A DNA stretch of 64,000 bases from Nocardia sputorum (GCF_027924405.1 NZ_AP026978.1:2170001-2234000), one strand, 5' to 3'. Positions 8,208 to 17,626 are shown, numbered from the stretch's first letter. Translations and numbers: made by a program. Notes: generated from the sequence alone by a model not told the origin.

Positions 8208-8548
8208 GTGACCTGGCACGACGTGGTCCGGATGGCGGGTGCCGGAGGTCGCTGAATCCATCTGGTGGCGCAGCCCGGCCCTGAAGGTCGGCGGCAAGGG
8301 CTTCGCGCGCCTGCGCGCCGAGGCCGCAGACGTTCTCGTGTCGGCCTGCGACCTCGCCGAGAAGGAGGCGCCGCTCGTGTCCGGCGATCCGGCCTGCTAC
8401 ACCACGCCGCACTACGACGGTGACGCCGACATCCTGATCGACCTGGATCGGGTGGCGTCCGCCCAGCTGCGGGAACTGCTCGATGCCGCGTTGGTGGCTC
8501 ACCGCTCCCGCGAAAGTGCCCGAGCTGCGGGCGCGCGACCCCCGCTGA
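8208..8548 (+). pseudogene. MmcQ/YjbR-family protein, two frameshifts
   Basis: The region encodes a MmcQ/YjbR-like protein of about 115 residues, but in three frames. GTG at 8,208, six bases after AGGAGG, begins MTWHDVVRMAG, which runs to a stop at about 8,254. The next frame reads PEVAESIWW through the core (LKVGGKGFARLR, TTPHYDGDADILIDLDRV). The normal end KVPELRARDPR is in another frame and stops at 8,548. The family has a double-wing DNA-binding-like fold, function unknown. Two independent indels suggest a real pseudogene. It sits between rsmB and the convergent sigF. Confidence 0.75.
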
Positions 8549-8554
8549 GCCCGC

Positions 8555-9418
8555 TCATTCCCGGCTGGACTGTTCCCGCAGCCGGGCAAGGGTTTTCGCG
8601 AGGATGCGCGAGACGTGCATTTGCGAGATGCCCATCTGGTGCGCGATCTGGGTCTGGGTCATCGACTCGAAGAACCGCATGGTGAGGATGCGCCGTTCCC
8701 GCTCGGGCAGCCCGGCCAGCAGCGGGCGGATCGCGACGTATTCCTCGACCCGATCGAACTGGGATTCCTCCTCGCCGAGGGTGTCCAGCAGCGAAGCGTC
8801 GGTGTCGCGGCCGAGCGTGGCGGCGTCGATCGAACTCGGCTGGTAGGCGTTGCCCGCGATGACCGCCTGGGTCACCTCGTCCGGATCGACGTCCAGCTCC
8901 GCGGCGATCTCCTTCGCCGTCGGCGAGCGGCCTAGGGTCTGGGAAAGACTGTCGATCGCCGCGCCGATGCGTAGGTGAGTCTCCTTGACCCGGCGCGGCA
9001 CTCGCATCGCCCAGGTGTTGTCGCGGAAGTACCGGCGAACCTCGCCCATGATGGTCGGCACCGCGAAAGACAGGAAGTTCGAGCCGCGGCCCACGTCGAA
9101 ACGGTCCACCGCGTGCACCAAGCCGACGCGTGCGACCTGGGTCAGGTCGTCGAACGGCTCGCCGCGCCCGCTGAACTTGCGGGCGATGTGATCGGCGAGC
9201 GGAATGCAGCGGCTGATCAGCTCCGCGCGCAGGGCGTTGTGCCGCGCAGTGCCGCGTTCACTGGCCGCCAGCTGCTCGAAGAGCAGCCCGACGTCGTCGT
9301 AACCGGGGACCGTGCCCGCCGCCTCCAGGGTTTCCTCGGCATCGACGGTGTCTTCGGTGGTCAGCGTGTCGGCGTCGTCATCGCGCTGGGAGTCGTACAC
9401 GGTGTCTTCGTCCGCCAC
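8555..9418 (-). CDS. sigF: RNA polymerase sigma factor, SigF/SigB family
   Basis: A 287-residue group 3 (stress/sporulation type) sigma factor. Region 2 is seen as PFDDLTQVARVGLVHAVDRF and FLSFAVPTIMGEVRRYFRD, region 3 as RVPRRVKE followed by LGRSPTAKEIAAELDVD, and region 4.2 as LTMRFFESMTQTQIAHQMGI followed by SQMHVSRIL. Regions 1.1/1.2 are absent; an acidic tail occupies residues 1 to about 45. The start GTG at 9,418 shares one base with the stop of the upstream anti-sigma gene (TAGTG). Activity is presumably held in check by that RsbW protein and released by anti-anti-sigma factors not present in this window. Confidence 0.92.
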   Translation of the reverse strand: MADEDTVYDSQRDDDADTLTTEDTVDAEETLEAAGTVPGYDDVGLLFEQLAASERGTARHNALRAELISRCIPLADHIARKFSGRGEPFDDLTQVARVGLVHAVDRFDVGRGSNFLSFAVPTIMGEVRRYFRDNTWAMRVPRRVKETHLRIGAAIDSLSQTLGRSPTAKEIAAELDVDPDEVTQAVIAGNAYQPSSIDAATLGRDTDASLLDTLGEEESQFDRVEEYVAIRPLLAGLPERERRILTMRFFESMTQTQIAHQMGISQMHVSRILAKTLARLREQSSRE

Positions 9419-9840
9419 TACGCCTTCCCCCGGACCCGACGGAACTCGACCGTCGTCGGGTATCCGGAAATAGTCGTGTCGAACGAATCCTGTGTCGCCT
9501 CCACCGCGTCGGTGAGAGTGCGCAGCACATGCCACCCGAAGCTGCGCTGGTCGGGCAGGCCCGGCTTCTCCGCGATGCCCTCGACCCGGACGAGCAACTC
9601 GGTGTCACCGACGGTGAACCGGCAGTTCAGGCTCGTTTCCGGGGCGGCGACCGCGATCAGCGTCGAGCAGACCTCGTCGACGGCCAGCCGGATGTCGGCC
9701 ACCTCGTCCAGCGTGAAATCGCTGAGTAGGACAAGTGTTTCGGCGAGCCCACGCACGATGGGCAGTTGTGTCACCGACGCCGCCACCCGAATCTCCACCG
9801 GGGTGCTGTAGAGCCCCTGTTCCGCCGAAATATTGATCAC
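9418..9840 (-). CDS. rsbW: Anti-sigma factor serine kinase, RsbW family
   Basis: About 140 residues with a GHKL ATPase fold: the N-box region [20 protein letters not shown] contains the Glu/Asn-type segment, and the C-terminal [15 protein letters not shown] region corresponds to the nucleotide-lid area. RsbW/UsfX proteins bind their sigma factor and phosphorylate an antagonist. GTG at 9,840 (VINISAEQG) is preferred because a SigF-like promoter ends just upstream; a TTG at 9,873 would lie inside that promoter. It forms a one-base-overlap operon with sigF. Confidence 0.85.
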   Translation of the reverse strand: MINISAEQGLYSTPVEIRVAASVTQLPIVRGLAETLVLLSDFTLDEVADIRLAVDEVCSTLIAVAAPETSLNCRFTVGDTELLVRVEGIAEKPGLPDQRSFGWHVLRTLTDAVEATQDSFDTTISGYPTTVEFRRVRGKA

Positions 9841-9851
9841 CCTATGCAGGC

Positions 9852-9875
9852 TACCCACTCCCGCGCTGGGCAACC
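9852..9875 (-). promoter_or_regulatory. SigF-type promoter for rsbW-sigF (autoregulatory)
   Basis: Read on the minus strand, GGTT (9,875-9,872), 15 bases, then GGGTA (9,856-9,852). Known SigF promoters in mycobacteria resemble GGTTT-N15-17-GGGTA. The proposed -10 ends 11 bases before the GTG at 9,840, so the transcript would be leaderless or nearly so. This is inferred from consensus only. Confidence 0.5.
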
Positions 9876-9900
9876 CTGGGTACCGTTAGACTCCGGCGTT

Positions 9901-10593
9901 GTGTCCAACCCGACTTACCCGCGTCCGGCCGCTCCGATGATCGCCCCCTCCATTCTGTCCGCCGACTTCGCGCACCTCGCGGACGAAGCCCAGGCCGTCG
10001 CAGGCGCCGACTGGCTGCACGTCGATGTGATGGACGCGCACTTCGTGCCGAATCTCACGCTCGGTCTCCCCGTGGTGGAGAGCCTGCTGAAGGCGACCGA
10101 GATTCCGCTGGACTGCCACCTGATGATCGAGGATCCGGGCCGCTGGGCGCCGCCGTACGCGGAGGCGGGCGCACACAATGTGACCTTCCACGCGGAGGCG
10201 ACCGACGATCCGATCGCGGTGGCCCGCGACATCCGCGCCGCGGGCGCCAAGGCGGGGCTCTCGGTGAAGCCCGGCACGCCGATCGAGCCGTACCTGGAGA
10301 TCCTGCGCGAATTCGACACGCTCCTGGTGATGAGCGTGGAACCGGGGTTCGGCGGGCAGTCGTTCATCCCGGAGGTCCTGCAGAAGGCGCGCATCGTGCG
10401 AAACCTGGTCGATTCCGGGGAGCTGCGGCTGCTGGTCGAGATCGACGGCGGCATCAACGCCGACACCATCGAGGCGGCCGCGGAGGCCGGTGTGGACTGC
10501 TTCGTCGCCGGTTCCGCGGTCTACAGCACGGCCGACCCCGGGGCCACCGTGCAGAAGTTGCGCAGCCAGGCGGCCTCGGCGTGGGCCCACTGA
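9901..10593 (+). CDS. rpe: Ribulose-phosphate 3-epimerase
   Basis: A 230-residue TIM-barrel enzyme interconverting ribulose 5-phosphate and xylulose 5-phosphate. Recognised by [25 protein letters not shown] (metal-binding His/Asp), [28 protein letters not shown] and [11 protein letters not shown]. The GTG at 9,901 follows TAGACT by eight bases, so a leaderless transcript is likely; ATG at 9,937 is an internal alternative. It is separated from the main pentose-phosphate operon (38,300-44,815). The divergent neighbour is rsbW-sigF. Confidence 0.95.
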   Translation: MSNPTYPRPAAPMIAPSILSADFAHLADEAQAVAGADWLHVDVMDAHFVPNLTLGLPVVESLLKATEIPLDCHLMIEDPGRWAPPYAEAGAHNVTFHAEATDDPIAVARDIRAAGAKAGLSVKPGTPIEPYLEILREFDTLLVMSVEPGFGGQSFIPEVLQKARIVRNLVDSGELRLLVEIDGGINADTIEAAAEAGVDCFVAGSAVYSTADPGATVQKLRSQAASAWAH

Positions 10594-10599
10594 ACGGCG

Positions 10600-11070
10600 C
10601 TATCCGGCTCGACTGCCACGCGCCGCGATCGCACGGATCGTCTCGATCACCGCGCTGATCGGCGGGCGGCGGGCCCCGGCCTCGGGTGACCGGATCCATA
10701 CGCGGTATCCGGTGCGCTCGTCGTCCGGTGACGGCAGCACCACTTGGCTGCCCGTGCAGGCCACCGCCGCGTACAGGCGGAACAATTCGGCCGAGACCGC
10801 CGGGCTGATCGCGTCGGGCCCGGCGGGCCCGGTGAGGAAGGTCCAGTGCCTGGCCCGCGGGTGGTCGACGACCGGGCCCGCGATTCCGTCCTGAACGAGT
10901 TGGCGCAGCACTTGCTCGCCGAGTTCGGCGGGCATGGTGACGGCGCCGTAGTCGACGCCGATCTGCAGCAGGATGCGATGCGAACCCGGATCCATCGACG
11001 CGGGGAGCTGGAATTCGCGCCGATACCGTGAGCAGCGAATTTCCGGCGTCGAATCGAGAAATGTGGTCAC
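10600..11070 (-). CDS. Conserved hypothetical protein, paralogue of the 53,604 gene
   Basis: About 156 residues from GTG at 11,070 (VTTFLDSTPEIR). Function not recognised. It is clearly related to the gene at 53,604-54,062: shared blocks are GAVTMPAELG, GPVVDHPRARHWTFL, SAELFRL and LPSPDDERTGYRVWI. No signal peptide or membrane segment, and no enzymatic motif I can name. It is convergent with rpe (six bases between stops) and stands alone, unlike its paralogue, which is in an overlapping three-gene set. The N-terminal start is uncertain; the frame remains open to 11,169. Confidence 0.65.
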   Translation of the reverse strand: MTTFLDSTPEIRCSRYRREFQLPASMDPGSHRILLQIGVDYGAVTMPAELGEQVLRQLVQDGIAGPVVDHPRARHWTFLTGPAGPDAISPAVSAELFRLYAAVACTGSQVVLPSPDDERTGYRVWIRSPEAGARRPPISAVIETIRAIAARGSRAG

Positions 11071-11602
11071 ACCGCGCCCCCAGCTGTGTCCGACTCGATT
11101 TGTTCCACTGTTTCTCCGGCTTTCTTCGAGGGGTGAACTCGTGCGGCAGGCTTCCCGGTCGACCGCCACATGCCCTGGTGGAGCGGCTCACGGACTGCTC
11201 TGGCGGAAAAGGTTGAACGCGAGAAGTCGGCCGCGTAACGATATCGCCTCCCGCCTCGTCGGAGCGCGGAATCTGCGTTATAACCGCGTTTCGTTCGGGT
11301 ATCGAGTAGAAATCGGCAAACGCCCCACGGGATAAGTAGATTCATGCGGTACGGCGAAGGTCTCGAATGATCATCCGATCCCTCGTTCCGGGGTGAGCGC
11401 GGCGCGTGTGGACGATATTCGTTCCAGTTTGGATGGGACCGGCCGGTTCCGGATGGCTCGGCCCGCCCGGCGGTCCGCTTCCGAGCGGCCCGCGCCGCTG
11501 TCGACCGCGACTCCGCGTCACTAGGCTGAGGGCACGGGAATAGCGGCCGGTCTCCGCGCTGTTGCGCAACCGGAAGACAACGACGACAGGAAGTCAGGGC
11601 AC
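11071..11602. other. Intergenic region upstream of ribE
   Basis: About 530 bp without a recognisable gene. I looked for an FMN riboswitch and did not see its conserved core. A likely ribE promoter is at 11,501-11,527 (TCGACC, then TAGGCT), leaving a leader of about 70 bases. The rest shows nothing I can name. Confidence 0.45.
11501..11527 (+). promoter_or_regulatory. Probable ribE promoter
   Basis: TCGACC at 11,501-11,506 and TAGGCT at 11,522-11,527, 15 bp apart; spacing is a little short for a housekeeping promoter. Confidence 0.35.
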
Positions 11603-12226
11603 ATGTTCACAGGCATCGTCGAGGAGCTCGGCGAGATCGTCGCCAGCGAACAGCTGGCCGACGCCGCGCGGCTGACGATCAAGGGCAAGCTGGTGACCTC
11701 CGATGCCGGGCACGGCGATTCGATCGCCGTGAACGGGGTGTGCCTGACCGTCGTGGAAGTGGTCGGCGGCGACTCCTTCACCGTCGATGTCATGGCGGAG
11801 ACGCTCAACCGCTCGAGCATCGGCAAGCTCGATGTCGGCGCGAAGGTGAATCTCGAGCGCGCCGCGGCGCTGAACAGCAGGCTCGGTGGCCACCTGGTGC
11901 AAGGGCATGTGGACGGCACCGGCACCGTGCTCTCGCGCACCCCGTCGGAGAACTGGGACGTGGTGCGGATCTCGCTTCCCGAGAACATCGCCCGCTACGT
12001 GGTGGAGAAGGGTTCGATCACCGTGGACGGCATCTCGCTCACCGTCTCCGGCCTCGGCGTCTCCGACGGACCCGCCGAAGCGGGCAGCCGGGACTGGTTC
12101 GAGGTCTCGCTCATCCCCACCACCCTCTCGCTGACCAACCTCGGCTTCGCCACCGTCGGCACCACCGTCAACCTGGAAGTCGACGTGATCGCCAAGTACG
12201 TCGAGCGCCTCCAGCAGCGCGGCTGA
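11603..12226 (+). CDS. ribE: Riboflavin synthase, alpha subunit
   Basis: A 207-residue trimeric enzyme that dismutates two 6,7-dimethyl-8-ribityllumazine molecules to riboflavin. The duplicated lumazine-binding barrel is evident: [10 protein letters not shown] at the start, VNGVCLTV in repeat 1, [13 protein letters not shown] at the join and [10 protein letters not shown] in repeat 2. The C-terminal trimerisation helix is [14 protein letters not shown]. It lies first in a cluster with ribBA and ribH, which make its substrate. The gene is called ribC in mycobacteria. Confidence 0.95.
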   Translation: MFTGIVEELGEIVASEQLADAARLTIKGKLVTSDAGHGDSIAVNGVCLTVVEVVGGDSFTVDVMAETLNRSSIGKLDVGAKVNLERAAALNSRLGGHLVQGHVDGTGTVLSRTPSENWDVVRISLPENIARYVVEKGSITVDGISLTVSGLGVSDGPAEAGSRDWFEVSLIPTTLSLTNLGFATVGTTVNLEVDVIAKYVERLQQRG

Positions 12227-12398
12227 CCGTGACCGCTCCGCTCGTCCGCGCCGACCCGGACGAGGGTGCGCGGCGCCACCGGCGCGCGCGAGGCAGCTGT
12301 GCCGCAGTGCTGTCCGCCCAGCCGCCCCGAGGAGTCGCGGTGATCGGTCGAGCGGCAGGCCCGGCGTCGTCCGAGCGAAGCGAGACCGAGCATGTGCC

Positions 12399-12493
12399 GT
12401 TCGCGGCCCGGCTCGCGTCCGAGCGGCCGCCGCGTCCGCGACGAAGTCGCCAGCGGCGGTCGCTCGGACGCGAGCCAAGAGGGGGCCGCGAAC
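12399..12493. repeat. Long nested inverted repeat between ribE and ribBA
   Basis: The inner arms 12,410-12,432 and 12,454-12,476 (GGCTCGCGTCCGAGCG... against its complement) match over 23 bases with one mismatch. Outer arms 12,399-12,408 and 12,484-12,493 (GTTCGCGGCC/GGCCGCGAAC) match perfectly, separated from the inner by an asymmetric bulge. The loop itself contains GCGAC-GAA-GTCGC (12,438-12,450). Such a structure could halt transcription, or protect or cleave the message. Confidence 0.7.
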
Positions 12494-12495
12494 AC

Positions 12496-12514
12496 GCCGC
12501 GACGCAGTCGCGGC
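12496..12514 (+). terminator. Hairpin, possible terminator or processing site before ribBA
   Basis: GCCGCGAC-GCA-GTCGCGGC: perfect 8-bp stem with a 3-base loop, immediately after the long inverted repeat. There is no U-run (only AAAT follows), so termination is doubtful. Confidence 0.4.
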
Positions 12515-12569
12515 AAATCGAGCACAGTACTGTGGTGAGGCACCTATTTCGAGATGGAGCACAGCAGAC

Positions 12570-13814
12570 GTGACCAGGTTCGACAGCATCGAGCGCGCAG
12601 TCGCCGACATCGCCGCCGGTAAGGCGGTCGTCGTCGTCGACGACGAGGACCGCGAGAACGAGGGAGACCTCATCTTCGCGGCGGAGAAGGCCACCCCAGA
12701 ACTGGTCGCCTTCATGATCCGCTACACCTCCGGTTACATCTGCGTGCCGCTCACGGGTGACGATTGCGACCGGCTCGGCCTGCCGCCGATGTACGCGATG
12801 AACCAGGACAAGCACGGCACCGCGTACACGGTTTCCGTGGACGCGCGCGAGGGTGTGACGACCGGTATCTCCGGTGCGGACCGCGCCACCACCATGCGGC
12901 TGCTGGCCGACGCCGACGCCAAGGCCGACGATTTCACGCGCCCCGGTCACGTGGTGCCGCTGCGCGCGAAGGACGGTGGCGTGCTGCGCAGGCCCGGCCA
13001 CACCGAGGCGGCCGTGGATCTGGCGCGCATGGCCGGCTTGCGTCCGGCGGGCGTGATCTGCGAGATCGTCAGCCAGAAGGACGAGGGCCACATGGCCCGC
13101 ACCGAGGAGCTGCGCGTTTTCGCGGACGAGCACGAACTCGCGCTGATCTCGATCGCCGACATGATCGCCTGGCGGCGCAGGCACGAGAAGCACGTGGTGC
13201 GTGTCGCCGAGGCGCGCATCCCCACCGCGCACGGCGAGTTCATGGCGGTCGGTTACCAGAGCATCTACGACGAGGTCGAGCACGTCGCACTGGTGCGCGG
13301 CGACATCAGCGACGGCGAGGACGTGCTGGTGCGCGTGCACTCGGAGTGCCTGACCGGTGACGTGTTCGGGTCGCTGCGCTGCGACTGTGGCCCGCAGCTG
13401 GACGCCGCGTTGGAGATGGTCGCGGCCGAGGGGCGCGGTGTGGTGCTGTACATGCGCGGTCACGAAGGGCGCGGGATCGGCCTGATGCACAAGTTGCAGG
13501 CCTATCAGCTGCAGGACTCCGGCCACGACACGGTCGACGCGAACCTGGAACTGGGGCTGCCCGCCGACGCCCGCGATTACGGCACCGGCGCGCAGATCCT
13601 GGTGGATCTGGGCCTTCGCTCGATGCGCTTGCTGACCAACAACCCGGCCAAGCGGGTCGGCTTGGACGGCTACGGCCTGCGGATCACCGAGCGGGTGCCG
13701 ATGCCGTTGCGCGCGAATGCGGAGAACCTGCGCTACCTGCGCACCAAGCGGGACCGGATGGGGCACGACCTGATCGGCCTCGACGAGCTCGATCTCGGCG
13801 AGACGGCGCACTGA
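12570..13814 (+). CDS. ribBA: Bifunctional DHBP synthase / GTP cyclohydrolase II
   Basis: A 414-residue fusion providing both inputs of riboflavin synthesis. The N-terminal 3,4-dihydroxy-2-butanone 4-phosphate synthase (to about residue 205) has [19 protein letters not shown] and [11 protein letters not shown]. The C-terminal GTP cyclohydrolase II (about 206-414) has the zinc-binding [20 protein letters not shown] and [14 protein letters not shown] at 12,570 gives the normal start [14 protein letters not shown]. It is followed by ribH after 30 bases. Confidence 0.95.
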   Translation: MTRFDSIERAVADIAAGKAVVVVDDEDRENEGDLIFAAEKATPELVAFMIRYTSGYICVPLTGDDCDRLGLPPMYAMNQDKHGTAYTVSVDAREGVTTGISGADRATTMRLLADADAKADDFTRPGHVVPLRAKDGGVLRRPGHTEAAVDLARMAGLRPAGVICEIVSQKDEGHMARTEELRVFADEHELALISIADMIAWRRRHEKHVVRVAEARIPTAHGEFMAVGYQSIYDEVEHVALVRGDISDGEDVLVRVHSECLTGDVFGSLRCDCGPQLDAALEMVAAEGRGVVLYMRGHEGRGIGLMHKLQAYQLQDSGHDTVDANLELGLPADARDYGTGAQILVDLGLRSMRLLTNNPAKRVGLDGYGLRITERVPMPLRANAENLRYLRTKRDRMGHDLIGLDELDLGETAH

Positions 13815-14324
<510 letters not shown>

Positions 14325-14326
14325 CG

Positions 14327-14827
14327 ATGCCGGTGGTCCGTATCTTCCGGAGGCACGCGGGCTCGCCCGCGGCGGTCGGCGAGGCGTCCGGATGGGAGTT
14401 CGAGGTGCGGCCCCGGCGCGCGGTGCGGACGGCTTGGATCGTGGCGGTGCTGGTCGCGGCCGCGTTCACCGTGGGCGGTATCTGGCTGCGCAGTGGGTCG
14501 ACCGGCGTCAATTTCCGGGTGGCCGATCAGATCGCGATGATCGGGATCGGCCTGCTCGGCGCCGGGGCGGTGCTGCTGCTGACCAGACCCAGGGTGCGGG
14601 CCGGGGCACGGGGCGTGTCGGTGCGCAACATACTGGGGGACAATGATTTCCCGTGGGATTACATCCGAGGTGTGTCGTTCCCGGATCGGAAGTCCTGGGC
14701 TCGTCTGGAATTGATCGATGACGACTACGTCCCGATGCTGGCGATCCGCTCGAACGACAAGGAGCACGCGGCGCGGGCGATGGATCGGTTGCGCGAACTC
14801 GGTGCGAAGTATTCCGGGAGCAAGTGA
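14327..14827 (+). CDS. PH-domain membrane protein of the riboflavin cluster
   Basis: 166 residues: a basic N-terminus, two transmembrane segments (about residues 36-55 and 68-86), then a cytoplasmic PH-like domain (GVSVRNILGDNDFPWDYIRG, LIDDDYVPMLAIRSND). Proteins of this type follow ribH in other actinobacteria (Rv1417 in M. tuberculosis), where the role is unknown. Three bases separate it from ribH, so co-transcription is nearly certain. A link to flavin transport or lipid binding is speculation. Confidence 0.8.
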   Translation: MPVVRIFRRHAGSPAAVGEASGWEFEVRPRRAVRTAWIVAVLVAAAFTVGGIWLRSGSTGVNFRVADQIAMIGIGLLGAGAVLLLTRPRVRAGARGVSVRNILGDNDFPWDYIRGVSFPDRKSWARLELIDDDYVPMLAIRSNDKEHAARAMDRLRELGAKYSGSK

Positions 14828-14895
14828 GCGGGTGAGTTCCGTACGCCCACCCGCTTGGCTCGCGTGCGTTCGAACAGCCCTCTAGCCTCGCCGGT

Positions 14896-15435
14896 ATGGA
14901 GCAGGGTGCCTTCGTCCTCGCGGCAGCGTTCGCCGACGATCCATTGATGACCTACTTCTGGCCGGTATCGGCGCGGCGGCGGAAAGCATTGCCCGGCTTC
15001 TGGGAATCGCGCATCGCGTCGCGCCGGAAGAACGGCTTGGTCGACCTCGCACACGATGCCGCGGGTGACCTCGCCTGTGTGGCGCTGTGGGAACCGGCGA
15101 ACGTGGTGTCGCCGACGGCGAAGCCGTTGACCTTGCTACGGGCCTTGGGGCTGGGCACGGCGCGGGCCTTGTCCGCCGGGCGACGGATGGAGCACGCGCG
15201 ACCGGCGACGCCGCATCTGTACCTGGCGGCCATCGGGACGCTGCCCGGCGTCCGGGGCCGGGGTCTGGCGACCGCGCTGCTGGAACGGCGGTTGTCGGTG
15301 GCCGAACAGGACTGCTTCTTGATCTCGAATACCAGCGGCACGGTGCCCTTCTACCGGCGATTCGGGTTCGAACCGCAAGGTGAGCTGCCGATCGACGGGG
15401 GTCCGGTGGTGTATCCGATGATCCGGAAGAAGTGA
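14896..15435 (+). CDS. GNAT-family N-acetyltransferase
   Basis: 179 residues of the GNAT fold. The acetyl-CoA-binding loop is LYLAAIGTLPGVRGRGLATA (Q/RxxGxG/A type, about residues 112-131), and the C-terminal NTSGTVPFYRRFGFEPQGE is the typical beta6-beta7 region. The substrate is unknown. TAGCCT lies seven bases upstream of the ATG, indicating a leaderless transcript. It is convergent with ggt across a strong terminator. Confidence 0.85.
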   Translation: MEQGAFVLAAAFADDPLMTYFWPVSARRRKALPGFWESRIASRRKNGLVDLAHDAAGDLACVALWEPANVVSPTAKPLTLLRALGLGTARALSAGRRMEHARPATPHLYLAAIGTLPGVRGRGLATALLERRLSVAEQDCFLISNTSGTVPFYRRFGFEPQGELPIDGGPVVYPMIRKK

Positions 15436-15440
15436 TCGCT

Positions 15441-15474
15441 CCCCCCGGCATGCTGATCCTCGAGATGCCGGGGG
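15441..15474. terminator. Bidirectional terminator between GNAT gene and ggt
   Basis: CCCCCGGCAT (15,442-15,451) pairs with ATGCCGGGGG (15,465-15,474) across a 13-base loop, with further pairing outside (GCTCC/GGAGC). It lies between two convergent stops. Confidence 0.7.
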
Positions 15475-15522
15475 TGGAGCGACGGCGATCGGTCGCTTGC
15501 CGTACCCGTTGCCGGGGCCGAT

Positions 15523-17475
15523 TCAGTGCGTGTCGCCGAGGACCGCGCCTTCGCGGCGCGGGTCCGCGCCGCCGATCCAGCCGTCCGCGCCATTGCGTTT
15601 GAGCGCGCTGAGACCGCTGGACTGCGGTGCCACCGAGACCTGATGGCCCAGCTGGCGCAGCCGGAGCACGAGCGGGTCGTGGTCGCCGTTGTCCGTGGCG
15701 TCGATCGCCGGGTGCTCCCCGCCGATCCCCGTGGCCGGACTGTTGCCTGCGCCGAACGCGACCGCGGACACCGCCTGCTGCGGGTCCAGGCCCCAGTCGA
15801 ACATGTTGACCAGTGTTTTCACCACGAACTGGATGATCACCGACCCACCGGGAGAGCCCGCGACATGGGTGAGTTCGCCGCGGGAGCCGTCGGGGGCCTT
15901 GCCGAAGATCAGCGTCGGGCTCATCGAACTGCGCGGGCGCTTGCCCGGCTGCACTCGATTGGCCATCGGCACGCCGTCCGCGCCCAGCGGATCGGCGTTG
16001 AAGTCGGTGAGCTGGTTGTTCAGGACGAAGCCGTCGACCAGGTGGAAGGAACCGAACGCCGACTCCACGGTGGTGGTCATCGCCGCGGCGTTGCCGTACT
16101 TGTCGACCACCGAGATGTGGCTGGTGCCGTGCTCGGGCGGCTGCGGGCCGACGCCCAGCGGCACGGGTCCGAAGTCACCCGGCTGCGCGGTGCCCATACT
16201 GCGGTTCGGATCGATCAGTCCGGCACGCTGTCGCAGGTAATCGCGGTTCAGCAGGGTTTGGGCGGAATTGCCGGGCAGCGGGACGAAATCGGTGTCGGCC
16301 ACGTACTTGTTGCGATCGGCGTAGGCCAGGCGTTCGGCCTCGGAGATCAGGTGCACGGCCTGGGCGTTCGGCTTGCCGCCGTTGCGGTCGATGTTGTCCG
16401 GCCGCATGGTGGCCAGGTCGAAGTTCTCCAGGATGCCCAGGGTCGCGGCGACGGCGATGCCGCCCGAGGAGGGACTCGGCATGCCGCAGATCTCGTGCTC
16501 GCGATAGCCCGTGCACAACGCGGTGCGCTTCTTCGCCTGGTAGCCGGCCAGGTCCCCGGTGGTGATCAGGCCGGGGGTGCGCCCGCCGGAGGAGCGGCCC
16601 GCCGCCGCGGCGATGTCCCGGGCGATGGCGCCCGTATAGAAGGCCTGCGCGCCATCGGTGGCGACCGCGCCGAGCGTCTTCGCCATGGCCGGGTTGGTGA
16701 GGACGGTCTCGGCGGTCTTCGGGCTGCCGTCCGGGTTCAGGAAGTACGCCTTGGCGTCTTCGTCCGCAGCGAGGTCCTTGGCCGACTCCGCGATCTGGCT
16801 CGCGAGACGCGGACTGATCGGGAAGCCCTGATCGGCCAGTCCGATGGCAGGGTCGAACAACTCGCGCCACGCGGTCTTGCCGTGGTCGCGGTGCGCCAGT
16901 TCGAGCATCCGCAGCACACCCGGCACGCCGATGGAGCGGCCGCTGGCCCGCGTGTTCGGTTTGGGCTCGGTGCGGTCGGCATCGCTGATCCAGCGCAGGT
17001 AGTTCTCGGTGGCGGCCGCGGGAGCCACCTCGCGGCCGTCGTAGGCGTCCACGGTCCTGGTGTTCGCGTCGTAGTAGAGCAGGAACGCCCCGCCGCCGAT
17101 TCCGGACGCCTGCGGTTCGACCAGCCCGAGCACCGTCTGTGCCGCGATCAGCGCGTCCGCCGCCGTGCCGCCGTCGCGGAGGACCTCACACGCGGCCTTG
17201 GTGGACACCGGGTTGGCCGTCGACACCGCGAAAGTGTGCGTGCGCACCGGCGTCATGTTCGAGCGATAGCCCGTCGCTATCTCCGGGTTGGTGCTCAGGT
17301 CTTTGGTGGCGCTGCTCGCCGGTCCCGCCGCGGTGGCCGTCACCGGCGTGCCGTTCGGAACCGTCTCGCAGACCCCGCCCGCCTGGCTTTCGCCGGACGA
17401 ACAAGCGGTGGCCATTCCTACGGTGAGTGCGAACGCCGCCGCTGCGGCGACCCAAGTACCTCGCTTGCGCCCCAT
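15523..17475 (-). CDS. ggt: Gamma-glutamyltransferase, exported lipoprotein-like
   Basis: A 650-residue Ntn-hydrolase that cleaves glutathione-type gamma-glutamyl bonds outside the membrane. It begins with a signal peptide ending in ATACSSGES, a plausible though imperfect lipobox (Ala rather than Leu at -3). The precursor is cut before the catalytic Thr in HGTSHISVVD (about residue 448) into large and small subunits. Also seen are EPQASGIGGGAFLLYYD and the substrate-binding RPRSSMSPTLIF and GSPGGSVIIQ. Divergent from the HAD gene. Confidence 0.93.
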   Translation of the reverse strand: MGRKRGTWVAAAAAFALTVGMATACSSGESQAGGVCETVPNGTPVTATAAGPASSATKDLSTNPEIATGYRSNMTPVRTHTFAVSTANPVSTKAACEVLRDGGTAADALIAAQTVLGLVEPQASGIGGGAFLLYYDANTRTVDAYDGREVAPAAATENYLRWISDADRTEPKPNTRASGRSIGVPGVLRMLELAHRDHGKTAWRELFDPAIGLADQGFPISPRLASQIAESAKDLAADEDAKAYFLNPDGSPKTAETVLTNPAMAKTLGAVATDGAQAFYTGAIARDIAAAAGRSSGGRTPGLITTGDLAGYQAKKRTALCTGYREHEICGMPSPSSGGIAVAATLGILENFDLATMRPDNIDRNGGKPNAQAVHLISEAERLAYADRNKYVADTDFVPLPGNSAQTLLNRDYLRQRAGLIDPNRSMGTAQPGDFGPVPLGVGPQPPEHGTSHISVVDKYGNAAAMTTTVESAFGSFHLVDGFVLNNQLTDFNADPLGADGVPMANRVQPGKRPRSSMSPTLIFGKAPDGSRGELTHVAGSPGGSVIIQFVVKTLVNMFDWGLDPQQAVSAVAFGAGNSPATGIGGEHPAIDATDNGDHDPLVLRLRQLGHQVSVAPQSSGLSALKRNGADGWIGGADPRREGAVLGDTH

Positions 17476-17626
17476 GCCCGGACTCTAACCTCCGGCACCG
17501 ACAGCCGCGCCGGTTTCCTTCCCAGGGGCGAAATCGCCCTGGCGGCAGGGTGTGTCGAGGTCGAGGCGGCGGAAATCGGCCGTCGCGGACCGGCGGGGCG
17601 CCGCGAGCGGTCGGTAGGCTGGCCGG

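Larger units (their letters stand above)
12227..12569. other. Intergenic region between ribE and ribBA
   Basis: 343 bp, unusually long for an otherwise compact cluster. It is occupied by the hairpins at 12,399-12,514 and a short GAGCG-AA-GCGAG-like element near 12,373-12,385. No coding potential recognised. Confidence 0.5.

Noticed and set aside
8618..9418. Possibility that sigF begins earlier, at 9,535
   Set aside because: The extra residues overlap the anti-sigma gene and have no sigma features; the TAGTG junction gives a natural start.
11342..11602. FMN riboswitch upstream of ribE
   Set aside because: The conserved AGGG/GGGGCAGGG-type core and multi-stem order are not seen.
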